DNA of 64,000 nucleotides from Pelistega sp. (GTDB lineage Bacteria > Pseudomonadota > Gammaproteobacteria > Burkholderiales > Burkholderiaceae_B): NCBI GenBank assembly GCA_030538255.1, contig JAUNUI010000010.1, positions 31,167 through 95,166 of the forward strand, read 5' to 3'. The notes beneath the pieces are model-generated. The model searched no databases. It worked only from the letters and a program-made list of their open reading frames with translations, and was not told the DNA's origin. Shown piece after piece: positions 6,962 through 15,622 of this stretch (the stretch's first letter is position 1; the number at the start of each line of letters is the position of its first letter). The position numbers and the translations under genes were made by a program.

Positions 6962-8071
6962 ATGATTAAGTCTATTGAAACACTATTAGTAGATATTCCT
7001 ACGATTCGCCCTCATAAATTATCGGTGACAACGATGCGTACGCAGACGCTGGTGCTCGTGCATATGGTATTTGAGGATGGTATTGAGAGCTGGGGCGAGG
7101 CAACAACCATTGGTGGTCTTAATTACGCTGAGGAAAGTCCTGCAGCCATTAAAACCAATATGGATACCTATATTACTCCTTTATTGCTGCAAGAACAGCC
7201 TAAAAATGTCGCCCAAGCGATGTTATTGCTTGAGTTGCATATTAAGGGCAATCGTTTTGCTAAGAGCGCAGTTGAAACCGCACTACTTGACGCGCAAGCG
7301 CAACGCCTTGGTGTACCGATTAGCGAGTTACTTGGTGGTGCGATCCATAGCGAACTGCCCGTTGCTTGGACTTTAGCCAGTGGTGATACCGTTAAGGATA
7401 TCGCTGAGGCTGAGAAGATGATCAGTGATCGTCGCCACCGTATCTTCAAACTGAAAATCGGCTCGAATCCAGTGCAAGATGATGTTAAGCATGTCTTAGC
7501 GATTAAAAAGGCCTTAGGTGATGAAATTAGCGTACGCGTTGATGTTAACCAAGCCTGGACGGAACTTGAAGCGATGCGCGGTATTCAGCAACTGCAAGAT
7601 GGTGGTGTTGATCTTATCGAACAACCTGTTGCGGCGACGAACCGCAATGCGATGAAGCGTCTAACGGATCATTTCGCTGTGGCGATTATGGCTGATGAAG
7701 CCGTGCTTGGTCCAAATAATGCATTTGAGTTAGCCGCAGGTCATTACGCTGATGTATTTGCAATTAAAATTAATCAAGCTGCTGGTCTACGCAATGCAGC
7801 GTTAGTCGGTCAGATGGCTGCTGTCGCGGGTATTGATTTATACGGTGGTACGATGCTTGAAGGCTCTATCGGCACCTTGGCCTCAGCGCAAGTTTTTGCT
7901 ACTTTCCCCAACCTTGCTTATGGCACAGAACTGTTCGGTCCACTCTTGTTGACCGATGAAATCATGGCTGAGCCATTGCAGTACCGTGATTTTATGTTGC
8001 AATTGCCACAAGCACCAGGTTTAGGTATTGCGGTCGATAAAGAGAAAGTCTACAAGTTACGTACTGCTTAA
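6962..8071 (+). CDS. catB: Muconate cycloisomerase
   Basis: Converts cis,cis-muconate to muconolactone in the catechol branch of the 3-oxoadipate pathway. The 369-aa protein is an enolase-superfamily muconate-lactonizing enzyme: N-terminal capping domain, then a TIM barrel with the KLKIG catalytic lysine segment near 163-167, RVDVNQAW near 191, EQPV near 220 and MADEAV near 242 as metal-ligand strands, and KINQAAGL. Transcribed divergently from catR and followed 18 bp later by catC, then the CoA-transferase and enol-lactonase genes. No catA (catechol dioxygenase) is in the window, so the upstream step must be encoded elsewhere. Confidence 0.95.
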   Translation: MIKSIETLLVDIPTIRPHKLSVTTMRTQTLVLVHMVFEDGIESWGEATTIGGLNYAEESPAAIKTNMDTYITPLLLQEQPKNVAQAMLLLELHIKGNRFAKSAVETALLDAQAQRLGVPISELLGGAIHSELPVAWTLASGDTVKDIAEAEKMISDRRHRIFKLKIGSNPVQDDVKHVLAIKKALGDEISVRVDVNQAWTELEAMRGIQQLQDGGVDLIEQPVAATNRNAMKRLTDHFAVAIMADEAVLGPNNAFELAAGHYADVFAIKINQAAGLRNAALVGQMAAVAGIDLYGGTMLEGSIGTLASAQVFATFPNLAYGTELFGPLLLTDEIMAEPLQYRDFMLQLPQAPGLGIAVDKEKVYKLRTA

Positions 8072-8089
8072 ATTATTAGGAGTTATATT

Positions 8090-8380
8090 ATGTTGTTTCA
8101 CGTTCGTATGGATGTCAATATTCCATTGTCTATGCCTAAAGAGCAGGCTGATAAAATCAAGGCTGATGAGAAGGCCTATTTCCAAACTCTGCAGAAGAGT
8201 GGTCAATGGCGTCATATTTGGCGTATCGTTGGTCAATACTCGAACATCAGTATCTTCGATGTGGAGAGCTGTGAGAAATTGCATGAGTTACTTGGTCAAT
8301 TGCCATTGTTCCCATACATGGATATTGAAGTGATGCCATTGTGCCGTCACCCGTCTTCAATGCACGAAGACGATCGCTAA
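8090..8380 (+). CDS. catC: Muconolactone delta-isomerase
   Basis: Isomerises muconolactone to 3-oxoadipate enol-lactone. The 96-aa protein has the normal family length and start (MLFHVRMDVNIP) and the conserved WRIVGQYSNISIFDV core. An AGGAG ribosome site precedes the ATG. It lies 18 bp behind catB, so the two are co-transcribed, and a hairpin about 120 bp further may end part of the transcripts before the CoA-transferase genes. Confidence 0.95.
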   Translation: MLFHVRMDVNIPLSMPKEQADKIKADEKAYFQTLQKSGQWRHIWRIVGQYSNISIFDVESCEKLHELLGQLPLFPYMDIEVMPLCRHPSSMHEDDR

Positions 8381-8498
8381 GCAGCTAATGCGAGCGAGTG
8401 TCTCATTAAGTCGTTAAGTCGAGTGAACAAGCATCTTTATGCCAGTCATCAAGCAATTAATATGCTTGCTACCACGCAGACTAACACGATACTAAAAG

Positions 8499-8534
8499 AT
8501 GACCTTGGATTCGCATTCAAGGTCATTTCGCGTT
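8499..8534 (+). terminator. Hairpin between catC and pcaI
   Basis: ATGACCTTG (8499-8507) pairs perfectly with CAAGGTCAT (8518-8526), followed by TTCGCGTTTT. The U-tract is weak and interrupted, so this is either a partial terminator or an mRNA-stability element between catBC and pcaIJD. Confidence 0.5.
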
Positions 8535-8634
8535 TTATAAATAAGTTTTTTGATTCTACTTGCACCTGAACATAGATTCAGATTGATACAGAAGTGCTAA
8601 AGAAATCATCTCACCGAATGGAAAAGGAAAACCC

Positions 8635-9306
8635 ATGATTGATAAATCAAGCTTGAGTATGCAGGAGGCAATCGCCAAGATTCACGACGGCGCAACCGTC
8701 CTGATTGGTGGTTTTGGGACAGCAGGTCAACCTGCTGAATTAATCGATGCCTTAATTGCCCATGGCGCTAAGGATCTTACTATCGTGAACAATAATGCGG
8801 GTAATGGCGATATTGGTTTAGCTGCTTTATTGAAAGCAGGGCAAGTCAAGAAAATCATTTGTTCATTCCCACGTCAAGCCGACTCGTATGTCTTTGACGA
8901 ACTTTACCGCGCAGGTAAAGTTGAGTTAGAGTTGGTTCCTCAAGGTAATCTTGCAGCACGTATTCAAGCAGCGGGTGCTGGCTTAGGTGCGATTTTCACG
9001 CCTACAGGTTTTGGTACTTTATTAGCTGAAGGTAAGGAAACTCGCGAAATCTCAGGTAAGAACTATGTGCTTGAATATCCAATCTGTGCGGATTTTGCGC
9101 TGATTAAAGCGTTCAAAGGCGACCGTTGGGGTAACTTGGTGTACAACAAAACGGCACGTAACTTCGGCCCGATTATGGCCACAGCAGCAGCCTGCACAAT
9201 TGCTCAAGTAGAAGAAGTGGTTGAGTTAGGTCAGTTGGACCCTGAACATATTATTACACCAGGTATTTTTGTTAAACATGTTGTTGAATTGAAAAAGGGA
9301 GCCTAA
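8635..9306 (+). CDS. pcaI: 3-oxoadipate CoA-transferase, subunit A
   Basis: Alpha subunit of the succinyl-CoA:3-oxoadipate CoA-transferase, which activates 3-oxoadipate before thiolytic cleavage. The 223-aa protein has the glycine-rich CoA-binding loop GGFGTAGQP near residues 26-34, the NNAGNG segment near 57, and the FTPTGFGT block typical of class I CoA-transferase alpha subunits. AAGGAAA precedes the ATG. The partner subunit follows after 2 bp. Called pcaI from context; in catechol-only clusters the same gene is named catI. Confidence 0.92.
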   Translation: MIDKSSLSMQEAIAKIHDGATVLIGGFGTAGQPAELIDALIAHGAKDLTIVNNNAGNGDIGLAALLKAGQVKKIICSFPRQADSYVFDELYRAGKVELELVPQGNLAARIQAAGAGLGAIFTPTGFGTLLAEGKETREISGKNYVLEYPICADFALIKAFKGDRWGNLVYNKTARNFGPIMATAAACTIAQVEEVVELGQLDPEHIITPGIFVKHVVELKKGA

Positions 9307-9308
9307 TC

Positions 9309-9965
9309 ATGACTTACCAACGTTTAAATCGTGAGCAAATTGCCCAACGTGTTGCGCAAGATATCCCTGAAGGTTCATATGTTAACTTAGGTATCGGCTT
9401 GCCAACTAAGATTGCTAACTATCTTGATGCGGATAAAGAAATTTTCCTTCATAGTGAGAATGGTTTATTAGGTATGGGCCCAGCGCCTGATGAGGCTAAC
9501 CGTGATCCAGATCTGATTAATGCAGGCAAGGAATTTGTGACCTTATTAACCGGTGGCGCTTACTTCCATCATGCGGATTCTTTCGCTATGATGCGTGGCG
9601 GTCACTTGGATATTTGTGTATTAGGCGCTTTCCAAGTCGCTCAGAATGGTGACTTAGCTAACTGGCATACTGGTGCCCCTGATGCAATTCCAGCGGTAGG
9701 TGGTGCGATGGATCTGGCTGTTGGTGCGAAGAAAGTATTCGTGACTATGGATCATGTGACCAAGAAAGGTGAGCCTAAATTAGTTCAAGCGTGTAACTAT
9801 CCTGTAACTGGCCTGAACTGCGTTAGCCGTATCTATACGGACTTGGCAGTTATCGATGTGACAGCACAAGGTTTTGTAGTGCTTGAAATGGTTGAAGGCT
9901 TGTCTTGGGAAGAGTTGCAATCACTCACCGGCGCGCCATTAATTGATGGTCGCGCTAAAGCATAA
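9309..9965 (+). CDS. pcaJ: 3-oxoadipate CoA-transferase, subunit B
   Basis: Beta subunit of the 3-oxoadipate CoA-transferase. The 218-aa protein carries the class I active-site motif SENG with catalytic Glu50, after the VNLGIGLPT strand-loop, and the GGAMDLAVGAKKV block near residue 136. It follows pcaI by 2 bp and precedes pcaD by about 20 bp, so it sits in one operon. catJ is the equivalent name in catechol clusters. Confidence 0.93.
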   Translation: MTYQRLNREQIAQRVAQDIPEGSYVNLGIGLPTKIANYLDADKEIFLHSENGLLGMGPAPDEANRDPDLINAGKEFVTLLTGGAYFHHADSFAMMRGGHLDICVLGAFQVAQNGDLANWHTGAPDAIPAVGGAMDLAVGAKKVFVTMDHVTKKGEPKLVQACNYPVTGLNCVSRIYTDLAVIDVTAQGFVVLEMVEGLSWEELQSLTGAPLIDGRAKA

Positions 9966-9986
9966 GAAAACATAAGGAAAAAGAAC

Positions 9987-10769
9987 ATGTTAGTGAAAAC
10001 ACAAGATGGTAATCGCTTGAATGCTCAGTCTTTCGGTGATGAAAGTGCTCAGGCGATCATTTTCTGTAACTCCTTGGGTACTGATTATCGTATGTGGCAG
10101 CCACAGATTGATGCCTTATCATCAAGCTACCGTGTGATTGCTTATGATACTCGTGGTCATGGTCAATCAAGTGCTGACGGACAGGGTTGGACTTTAGACA
10201 ATCTAGGTCAAGATGTCATTGCTGTATTGGATTCTTTTGGAATTGATAAAGCAGTGTTCTGTGGTATTTCTATGGGTGGCTTAACGGGCCAATGGTTAGC
10301 CATCAACCGCGCGGACCGCTTTGAGCATATTGTGGTGTGTAACACAGCAGCTAAGATCGGTAACCAACAAGCCTGGCTTGAGCGCGCAGAATTAGTCCGT
10401 ACTCAAGGTATGGATCCAGTCGCCGATAGCGCAGCATCGCGTTGGTTTACTGCTGAATATAGCGAGCAGAATGCCGATAAAGTCAATCCATTAATTGAGA
10501 CATTGCGTGCTACTTCAGCAGAGGGCTATGCGAAGTGTTGTGAGGTTTTAGCCGTGGCTGATTTACGTGCTGAGTTAGTGAGCGCGAAAGTACCACTGAC
10601 TTCTATTGGTGGCGAGTTCGACCCGGTGACCACTATAGCGGATGCACAATGGATTGCTGAACAAGTCGCTGGCGCTAAATTAGTCAGCGTTCCTGCTTCG
10701 CATATCAGTAATATTGAGGCTGAAGCACAGTTTACTGCGGCGATTACAGCGGTTTTACAACAAAGCTAA
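9987..10769 (+). CDS. pcaD: 3-oxoadipate enol-lactonase
   Basis: Alpha/beta hydrolase that opens 3-oxoadipate enol-lactone to 3-oxoadipate, linking catC to pcaIJ. In the 260-aa protein the nucleophile elbow GISMGG places Ser95, the acid is probably the Asp of GGEFDP near 211, and the catalytic His is in ASHISN near 238. The N-terminus is typical of PcaD. An AAGGAAAAA ribosome site precedes the ATG. Last gene of the cluster, followed by a strong terminator. Confidence 0.93.
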   Translation: MLVKTQDGNRLNAQSFGDESAQAIIFCNSLGTDYRMWQPQIDALSSSYRVIAYDTRGHGQSSADGQGWTLDNLGQDVIAVLDSFGIDKAVFCGISMGGLTGQWLAINRADRFEHIVVCNTAAKIGNQQAWLERAELVRTQGMDPVADSAASRWFTAEYSEQNADKVNPLIETLRATSAEGYAKCCEVLAVADLRAELVSAKVPLTSIGGEFDPVTTIADAQWIAEQVAGAKLVSVPASHISNIEAEAQFTAAITAVLQQS

Positions 10770-10791
10770 ACGCCTTGTATGTAGACATCAA

Positions 10792-10840
10792 ATAAGCCCT
10801 TAGTGATTTTTGATGAGAAATTCACTAAGGGCTTTGTCTT
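10792..10840 (+). terminator. Terminator of the cat/pca operon
   Basis: AAGCCCTTAGTGA (10794-10806) pairs with TCACTAAGGGCTT (10822-10834), followed by TGTCTTT. Long perfect stem directly after pcaD. Confidence 0.85.
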
Positions 10841-10867
10841 TATAGGAAGGTCAAGCGATTTTGTAAG

Positions 10868-10960
10868 GCTAAAACTTCATAAGTGAAGGGATGCAGCGCC
10901 GATAGAGCAGCTCAGCCGATGCGCAAGAGCTAAAACTTCATAAGTGAAGGGGTGTAGCGC
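10868..10960. repeat. Two-copy direct repeat, period 61 bp
   Basis: GCTAAAACTTCATAAGTGAA starts at 10868 and again at 10929. The similarity continues through GGG(A/G)TG(C/T)AGCGC. It lies between the pcaD terminator and the convergent DyP peroxidase gene. No hairpin or coding role is evident. Confidence 0.75.
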
Positions 10961-11031
10961 AAAATTGGTCGCCTCAAAACTTGCAGGCGCAACTAAGCTG
11001 ACAAGAACAACTAAATTGGCAGGCGCATCTA

Positions 11032-11937
11032 TTATGCACGTAAATTCTGTAAGCGCTCCACACTAGGTGCGTAGTAATAAGCCCCTGAGATTGCCGTAGT
11101 TAGATGCGTTAAGATTAAATCAATCTTGCCGTCAGTCTCACCGAACATGCTCAGAAGCTGGGCTTCGATATTGTGCAAGCGACTACAGTAGGCGACAAAC
11201 ATCAAGCCGTGTTCACCAGTGAGCTGACCATAGGGTAGACTGCGGCGTAGAATTTTTAAACTCACCTCATCTTCCTTAAGATCCGTGCGATGCAAATGCG
11301 AGTCCTCAGCACGGTCGTCTAACTCTTCATCGCTGTCTTTAGTTCGACCAATGCAAGTCTCTTGTTGTTTTAAGTCGCTATGTGACCATTTCTTCAGGTC
11401 ATGACGATATTTCTGGAACAAGACGTAGCTACCACCAGCATCATCTAAACCGTCCGCGATCACCGCGGCTGGTGCTCGGTCATCATCTTTAGGGTTTTCT
11501 GTACCATCAACAAAACCATCATAGCCTCGGTTCTCAATTAAGCGATAGCCATGGGTTTCGTGAGCAACTTGCCAGATGCCTTCAAAAGCCTCAACAACCG
11601 CCTGCGCAAGACCCATCGTGACATCTTGGCGTAGTGATTGAATATGGATCATTAAATCGTGCTGAGTTGCTGGTGCTAGCCCATTACCAAGAGGACTGAA
11701 CGGTTTAAGCTCTTTAGCTTCGAGAGGGCGATTAAAGCTTTGCCATAGTTCTGAGCCAAAGCCTATGGTTAGACCGATTAAGGTTTCTGGGAATCGCGCT
11801 TGGAAAGATTGCGCTGCACGTAGACTCTTATGACACGCGTCTTGTAGTAAAGCGGCTTTATCCGCAATAAGATCGGCTTCAATAAACACACCTGATTTAC
11901 AATCATCAGGTAAGATGGCGGATTGTGGGTGATTCAT
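11032..11937 (-). CDS. Dye-decolourising-type heme peroxidase (DyP/YfeX-like)
   Basis: Heme peroxidase of the DyP superfamily, 301 aa. The diagnostic GFVDGTENP motif is at 141-149 with distal Asp144. The likely proximal heme-ligand His213 lies in DSHLHRTDL, and the distal Arg in ILRRSLPYG near 231-237. No Tat or Sec signal is present, so it is cytosolic or encapsulin-associated, and no encapsulin gene is next to it. AAGGA precedes the ATG. Substrate unknown: dyes, porphyrins and peroxides are family possibilities. Confidence 0.92.
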   Translation of the reverse strand: MNHPQSAILPDDCKSGVFIEADLIADKAALLQDACHKSLRAAQSFQARFPETLIGLTIGFGSELWQSFNRPLEAKELKPFSPLGNGLAPATQHDLMIHIQSLRQDVTMGLAQAVVEAFEGIWQVAHETHGYRLIENRGYDGFVDGTENPKDDDRAPAAVIADGLDDAGGSYVLFQKYRHDLKKWSHSDLKQQETCIGRTKDSDEELDDRAEDSHLHRTDLKEDEVSLKILRRSLPYGQLTGEHGLMFVAYCSRLHNIEAQLLSMFGETDGKIDLILTHLTTAISGAYYYAPSVERLQNLRA

Positions 11938-12088
11938 TGATTATCCTTAAACTTTAAAATATAGTTATACTTGCATATATGATTCACTATTATAGCGCTG
12001 TTTATTGGGCCTCGACGTAAAACCGCGTCTTATAGGGTGGTGAGAGCCTCAATAACTAGGGCGCATAAGAGGCAGGAGTTAGCATAGA

Positions 12089-12126
12089 TTAAGCGCCCAA
12101 CACACAAAAATGCATAGGGCGCTTAA
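12089..12126 (-). terminator. Hairpin after the sulfur operon
   Basis: TTAAGCGCCC (12089-12098) and GGGCGCTTAA (12117-12126) form a perfect 10-bp inverted repeat 26 nt beyond the stop of the minus-strand DUF2892 gene. There is no strong T-run, so termination efficiency is uncertain. Confidence 0.5.
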
Positions 12127-12151
12127 ATAAGGAAGATCGCGATACTTCGGT

Positions 12152-12349
12152 TTATTGCTTTTTCAATGGGCAGCTAGAAAGACCGAAAATTTTATAGAGT
12201 GGGCACGAGCCGATAAGGCCAGTTACCAATGGGATAACCCCAATCCAACCCCATGCGCCAATAGTTCCTGCTAGGGTTAAGCCAATCAGTAAAGCACCGA
12301 CGAAGATACGAATAAGACGATCAATAGAGCCTAGGTTTGTTGTGAACAT
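12152..12349 (-). CDS. DUF2892 (YgaP-type) small inner-membrane protein
   Basis: 65-aa protein resembling the membrane part of YgaP. It starts MFTTNLGSIDRLIRI, typical of DUF2892, then has two hydrophobic segments (about 14-31 and 33-50) with an SCPLYKIFGL cysteine motif near the end and a second SCPL. I use the ATG at 12349 because AAGGAAAA lies just upstream; the longer frame overlaps the rhodanese gene and looks non-coding. It is last in an operon with a rhodanese-TM protein and an ArsR regulator, suggesting a role in sulfane-sulfur handling at the membrane. Confidence 0.85.
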   Translation of the reverse strand: MFTTNLGSIDRLIRIFVGALLIGLTLAGTIGAWGWIGVIPLVTGLIGSCPLYKIFGLSSCPLKKQ

Positions 12350-12368
12350 AGTATTTTCCTTGTTGAGA

Positions 12369-12890
12369 TTAAGAAGAGGTAGGGCGATTATTCCATGGCA
12401 TGATGGCGAGCATTCTGGCCATCGCACATGTACCACTGATGCCCGCAAAGAGTAAGCCAGCACCGACAAAGCCACTTAGCCAAAAGAAGTTAGGCGAGAC
12501 GTAAAAACCGAGTAGAACACCAATTAAAATTAAAGTACCCGCGGCAATTTGCACTTGGCGCATAATTTCAATCGGTTGGGAAGCATCTTTACGTAGTTCA
12601 AGACCAGCTTTCTCCCAAGCTGAAATACCACCTTCTAAGATATACGCTTCGGTGCAGGCTTGACTTGCTGTGCCTAGTGAAGCTTGATTGGTCTGAGTAC
12701 GCATACCCGAACCACAGGTAAAGATCACCACCTTATCTTGCGCGACAGTCCCTTGTTTAAGTTGATCAACAGGTAGCGATTGAGCACCAGGAATATGTTG
12801 TCGTGCAAATTCAGCAGGGCTACGAATATCAACAATCACTGCGCCTTGCTGAATAAGATTTTGTGCTTCTTGGGGGGTAATTTTCTTCAT
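12369..12890 (-). CDS. Rhodanese with C-terminal membrane hairpin (YgaP-like)
   Basis: 173-aa sulfurtransferase. The N-terminal rhodanese domain (about 1-100) has the catalytic Cys59 in the loop CGSGMRT. The C-terminal half holds DUF2892-like membrane segments at about 112-130 and 134-152, anchoring the enzyme in the inner membrane with the rhodanese in the cytoplasm, as in E. coli YgaP. Upstream is an ArsR gene with two cysteines in BigR/YgaV positions; downstream is a second DUF2892 protein. Expected role: transfer or detoxification of persulfide sulfur. Confidence 0.92.
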   Translation of the reverse strand: MKKITPQEAQNLIQQGAVIVDIRSPAEFARQHIPGAQSLPVDQLKQGTVAQDKVVIFTCGSGMRTQTNQASLGTASQACTEAYILEGGISAWEKAGLELRKDASQPIEIMRQVQIAAGTLILIGVLLGFYVSPNFFWLSGFVGAGLLFAGISGTCAMARMLAIMPWNNRPTSS

Positions 12891-13013
12891 AGCTTCAAAA
12901 TTCTCAATTTAATATATATAAAACACAGTATATTTTTAGCAAAAATATAAGGCAAATCTTTAGTGAAATGTCTTGCTGATTAAGGGCAAAAATCTGTGCA
13001 AACGTATTTAAGG

Positions 13014-13322
13014 TTAAGGACAGAATATTTCTTTAAGAGTACTTAATACCTTGGCGACATTCTGATCCGCGATAAAGTAATACATATGCTGCGCATCTCT
13101 GCGCTTATCTACCAAACCCTCTTCACGCATCTTGGCAAGATGTTGTGATAAGGCTGATTGGCTTAAATCAATCTCTTCAAGTAATTGGCTCACGGTCATT
13201 TCGCCACGTTCAATGAGCAGACATAGCACGAGTAAGCGTGACTCATGTGCGAGTGCTCGTAAAAAGGCAGTGGCTTCTTTAGCGCCTTGAGCTAAGGCTT
13301 CAGAAAGTAATTGGTCTGACAT
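13014..13322 (-). CDS. ArsR-family regulator, BigR/SqrR/YgaV-like sulfur sensor
   Basis: 102-aa winged-helix repressor with recognition helix DLSQSALSQHLAKMREEGLV. Two cysteines are visible, Cys34 in LLVLCLLIERG and Cys101 near the C-terminus. Their spacing (67) is almost the same as in BigR and SqrR, where the pair forms a persulfide or tetrasulfide bridge that releases DNA. The metal-binding motif of classical ArsR (CVC) is absent. With the rhodanese genes downstream and the palindrome upstream, I infer a sulfane-sulfur-responsive autorepressor. Confidence 0.85.
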   Translation of the reverse strand: MSDQLLSEALAQGAKEATAFLRALAHESRLLVLCLLIERGEMTVSQLLEEIDLSQSALSQHLAKMREEGLVDKRRDAQHMYYFIADQNVAKVLSTLKEIFCP

Positions 13323-13351
13323 TTATATTAGGTCTGCTTAATTTAGGTTTA

Positions 13352-13373
13352 TCTAATATTAGAGTATTCTAAT
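13352..13373. promoter_or_regulatory. Double palindromic operator upstream of the ArsR gene
   Basis: TCTAATATTAGA (13352-13363) is a perfect 12-bp palindrome. Its right half is also the left arm of ATTAGA-GTAT-TCTAAT (13358-13373), a second perfect inverted repeat. The block lies 30 bp upstream of the ArsR start, between it and the alcohol dehydrogenase gene, and resembles AT-rich BigR/YgaV operators. Confidence 0.65.
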
Positions 13374-13405
13374 CTTGAAGTCAAGAGGAGGGTTTAAGAT
13401 GAATC

Positions 13406-14464
13406 TTATTGCTCTTCTTTCAATGAGGCCATATCAATGACAAAGCGATATTTCACATCACTCTGCAACATACGCTCATAGGCTTCGTTAATTTCTTGCA
13501 TACGAATTAACTCAATATCTGAAGTGATATTGTGCTGTCCGCAGAAATCAAGCATTTCTTGGGTTTCAGCAATCCCGCCAATTAATGAGCCGGCAATACT
13601 GCGACGTCCCATGATGAGGGGTGTTGTGCTGATGGTCGGCTCTAGCTTATCAATTAAACCGACTAATACTAAGGTGCCATTAATGTTTAATGTAGATAAG
13701 TAGGGCTTAAGATCATGCTGATAGGGGACCGTATCGATAATCACATCTAAGCTTGCGGCGACTTGTTTCATCTGTGACTCATCTGTTGAAATCACCACAT
13801 GATGAGCGCCGAGTTGCTTGGCGTCTTCTTCTTTGCCAGGAGAGCGACTAAAGAGGGTAACTTCAGCCCCCATGGCATGCGCCAGTTTCAAGGCCATATG
13901 ACCTAGACCGCCTAAACCAACCACTCCGACCTTAGTGCCAGGACCAACCTGCCAATGACGCAATGGAGAGTAGGTGGTGATGCCAGCGCAAAGTAGTGGA
14001 GCAGCACTTGCTAGATCGAGGTTTTCAGGAACCATTAGCACAAATTTCTCCGAGGCTACCATGCGTTCGCTATAGCCACCAAAGGTACGGGTCTGATCCT
14101 GACGATCCAGATCATTGTAGGTGCCAGTAGCACCCTCCGAGCAGTATTGCTCTAGATTGTTTAAACAATGTTGGCAGTGCTGACAGGAGTCTACCAAGCA
14201 GCCTACAGCCACAGCATCGCCCACCTTAAAGCGAGAAACCTTAGCGCCTACACGACTGACTCGTCCGACTAGCTCGTGACCTGGAACCACTGGGTAATGC
14301 GTGCGCCAGTCACCATAGACATGGTGTAAATCTGAATGACAGACACCGCAAAACAGGATGTCAAACTCTACATCATCATCACGTAAATCGCGGCGCTCAA
14401 AATGAAATAATGAAAGACGTCCTTTGGCCTGATGACATGCATAGCCTTTGGTGGGTGTACTCAT
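13406..14464 (-). CDS. Zinc-dependent alcohol dehydrogenase (YahK/AdhC-like)
   Basis: NAD(P)-dependent medium-chain alcohol/aldehyde reductase, 352 aa. Catalytic zinc ligands are Cys42 (FCGVCHSDLH) and the GHE of residues 62-64. The structural zinc site is the cysteine set around 94, 97, 100 and 108. The cofactor-binding loop GLGGLG is at 183-188. The overall sequence fits the cinnamyl-alcohol-dehydrogenase subgroup (YahK, AdhC). AAGGAG precedes the ATG. Probably monocistronic. The physiological substrate is unknown. Confidence 0.92.
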   Translation of the reverse strand: MSTPTKGYACHQAKGRLSLFHFERRDLRDDDVEFDILFCGVCHSDLHHVYGDWRTHYPVVPGHELVGRVSRVGAKVSRFKVGDAVAVGCLVDSCQHCQHCLNNLEQYCSEGATGTYNDLDRQDQTRTFGGYSERMVASEKFVLMVPENLDLASAAPLLCAGITTYSPLRHWQVGPGTKVGVVGLGGLGHMALKLAHAMGAEVTLFSRSPGKEEDAKQLGAHHVVISTDESQMKQVAASLDVIIDTVPYQHDLKPYLSTLNINGTLVLVGLIDKLEPTISTTPLIMGRRSIAGSLIGGIAETQEMLDFCGQHNITSDIELIRMQEINEAYERMLQSDVKYRFVIDMASLKEEQ

Positions 14465-14566
14465 CGTGTGCTCCTTAATGTGGTGGATGAGGGCTTCATT
14501 TACCAGTGGTTGTGACAGAAAATTAGGATTAACTTACAGCTATTTGAAATTTTGGGTTTTGAACAT

Positions 14567-14671
14567 ACTGTGCAAGTGCTCGCCGCCATGAATTAGAGCT
14601 AACTGTATAAACACTCGCCGCCATGAATTAGAGCTAACTATACAAACACTTGCAGTCATAACATTAGGGCT
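14567..14671. repeat. Three-copy tandem repeat, period 35 bp
   Basis: Units start at 14567, 14602 and 14637. The first two share GCCGCCATGAATTAGAGCTA; the third is more diverged. It lies between the start of the alcohol dehydrogenase gene and the 3' end of the NmrA-like gene (both minus strand). Confidence 0.8.
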
Positions 14672-14712
14672 GAATAATAAGCGTTCAAGGGACTGATATG
14701 TAGATCAGACTC

Positions 14713-15300
14713 TTAAAGTGGCTTACTAACACCTAAGCTTTCACGCACTTCGGTATGTGGCTTAAGGATTAGATTTAGAATTAAATCGGCTAAGCTTTTC
14801 ATCGATACATTCATGCCTTTGAAGGTATCGTTACGGCGAGTAACTTGATAATTGACATCCTCTTCATTGGTAAACCAAGCTGGTCGAATGAGGGTATAGT
14901 CTAAATCAGAGGCCTCAATTTCAGCAGCAGACTCACGGTAAGGATCAAGAATAGCGCCATAATTAGCACCAATGACTTCGTCATAGATGCCCATTGAGCT
15001 AATAAAGATAAGACGCTTTAGACCCGTTGCGTGCATCGCTTGAATAATGCTTTGGGCTTGATCTTTAAGATCGCCACTAAGGCTAGCAAACACGATATCT
15101 TGACCTTGCATCGCTTGCGCTAACTGAGCTTGATTGAGCACATCACCGTCAATGACCTGACAGCGTTCAGGATTGGGATTCTGTAGACGCTCAGCATTGC
15201 GCAAATAGAGCGATAATTTGGCATCGCTATGTTCTAAAAAATAGGCCGTGCAGACCCGAGCTAGATTACCGTTGGCGCCCAGTATCAGAATATTCGGCAT
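14713..15300 (-). CDS. NAD(P)-binding NmrA/atypical SDR protein
   Basis: 195-aa Rossmann-fold protein with the N-terminal dinucleotide-binding signature GANGNLAR at about 8-15. It resembles YwnB/NmrA-like SDR proteins: FISSMGIYDE near residue 99-108 and YTLIRPAWFTNEE near 134-146. These are often reductases or redox sensors; the substrate cannot be told. AAGGAA precedes the ATG. Flanked by tandem-repeat intergenic regions on both sides. Confidence 0.85.
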   Translation of the reverse strand: MPNILILGANGNLARVCTAYFLEHSDAKLSLYLRNAERLQNPNPERCQVIDGDVLNQAQLAQAMQGQDIVFASLSGDLKDQAQSIIQAMHATGLKRLIFISSMGIYDEVIGANYGAILDPYRESAAEIEASDLDYTLIRPAWFTNEEDVNYQVTRRNDTFKGMNVSMKSLADLILNLILKPHTEVRESLGVSKPL

Positions 15301-15622
15301 GGTTTTTCCTTCTTACTTTTCAAAAATTTTTTCACATTTTATTATACGAAAAAGCGGCAAGGAAAGAGTAGAATCAAGGCAATTGCGCAAGAAGCATCTG
15401 TTATTGTTTGGTTTCTATGCTTGATGCTCAGGATTAAAGCGTTTATTACGCAAGCAATTGATATCTGGTGTTGTTTGGTTTCTATGCTTGTTGCTCAGGG
15501 TGACTTGTGCATAAAATGCCTTTTGCGTAATTTTACGAGAGACAAATAATAAAAAACCCATCATTTTTTGTATGTCTTTAAAACTAGTTGGCTTAGTGCG
15601 GCAAGATTCGCCGCGACTTTTT
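15301..15622. repeat. Intergenic region with two-copy direct repeat (period 67 bp)
   Basis: TTGTTTGGTTTCTATGCTTG starts at 15404 and 15471 and is followed in both by (A/T)TGCTCAGG. The rest of this 320-bp gap between the NmrA-like gene start and the LysR 3' end shows no supported gene. Confidence 0.75.

Noticed and set aside
11032-11937. Possible encapsulin cargo system with the DyP peroxidase
   Set aside because: No encapsulin shell gene in the neighbourhood and no obvious cargo-loading tail.
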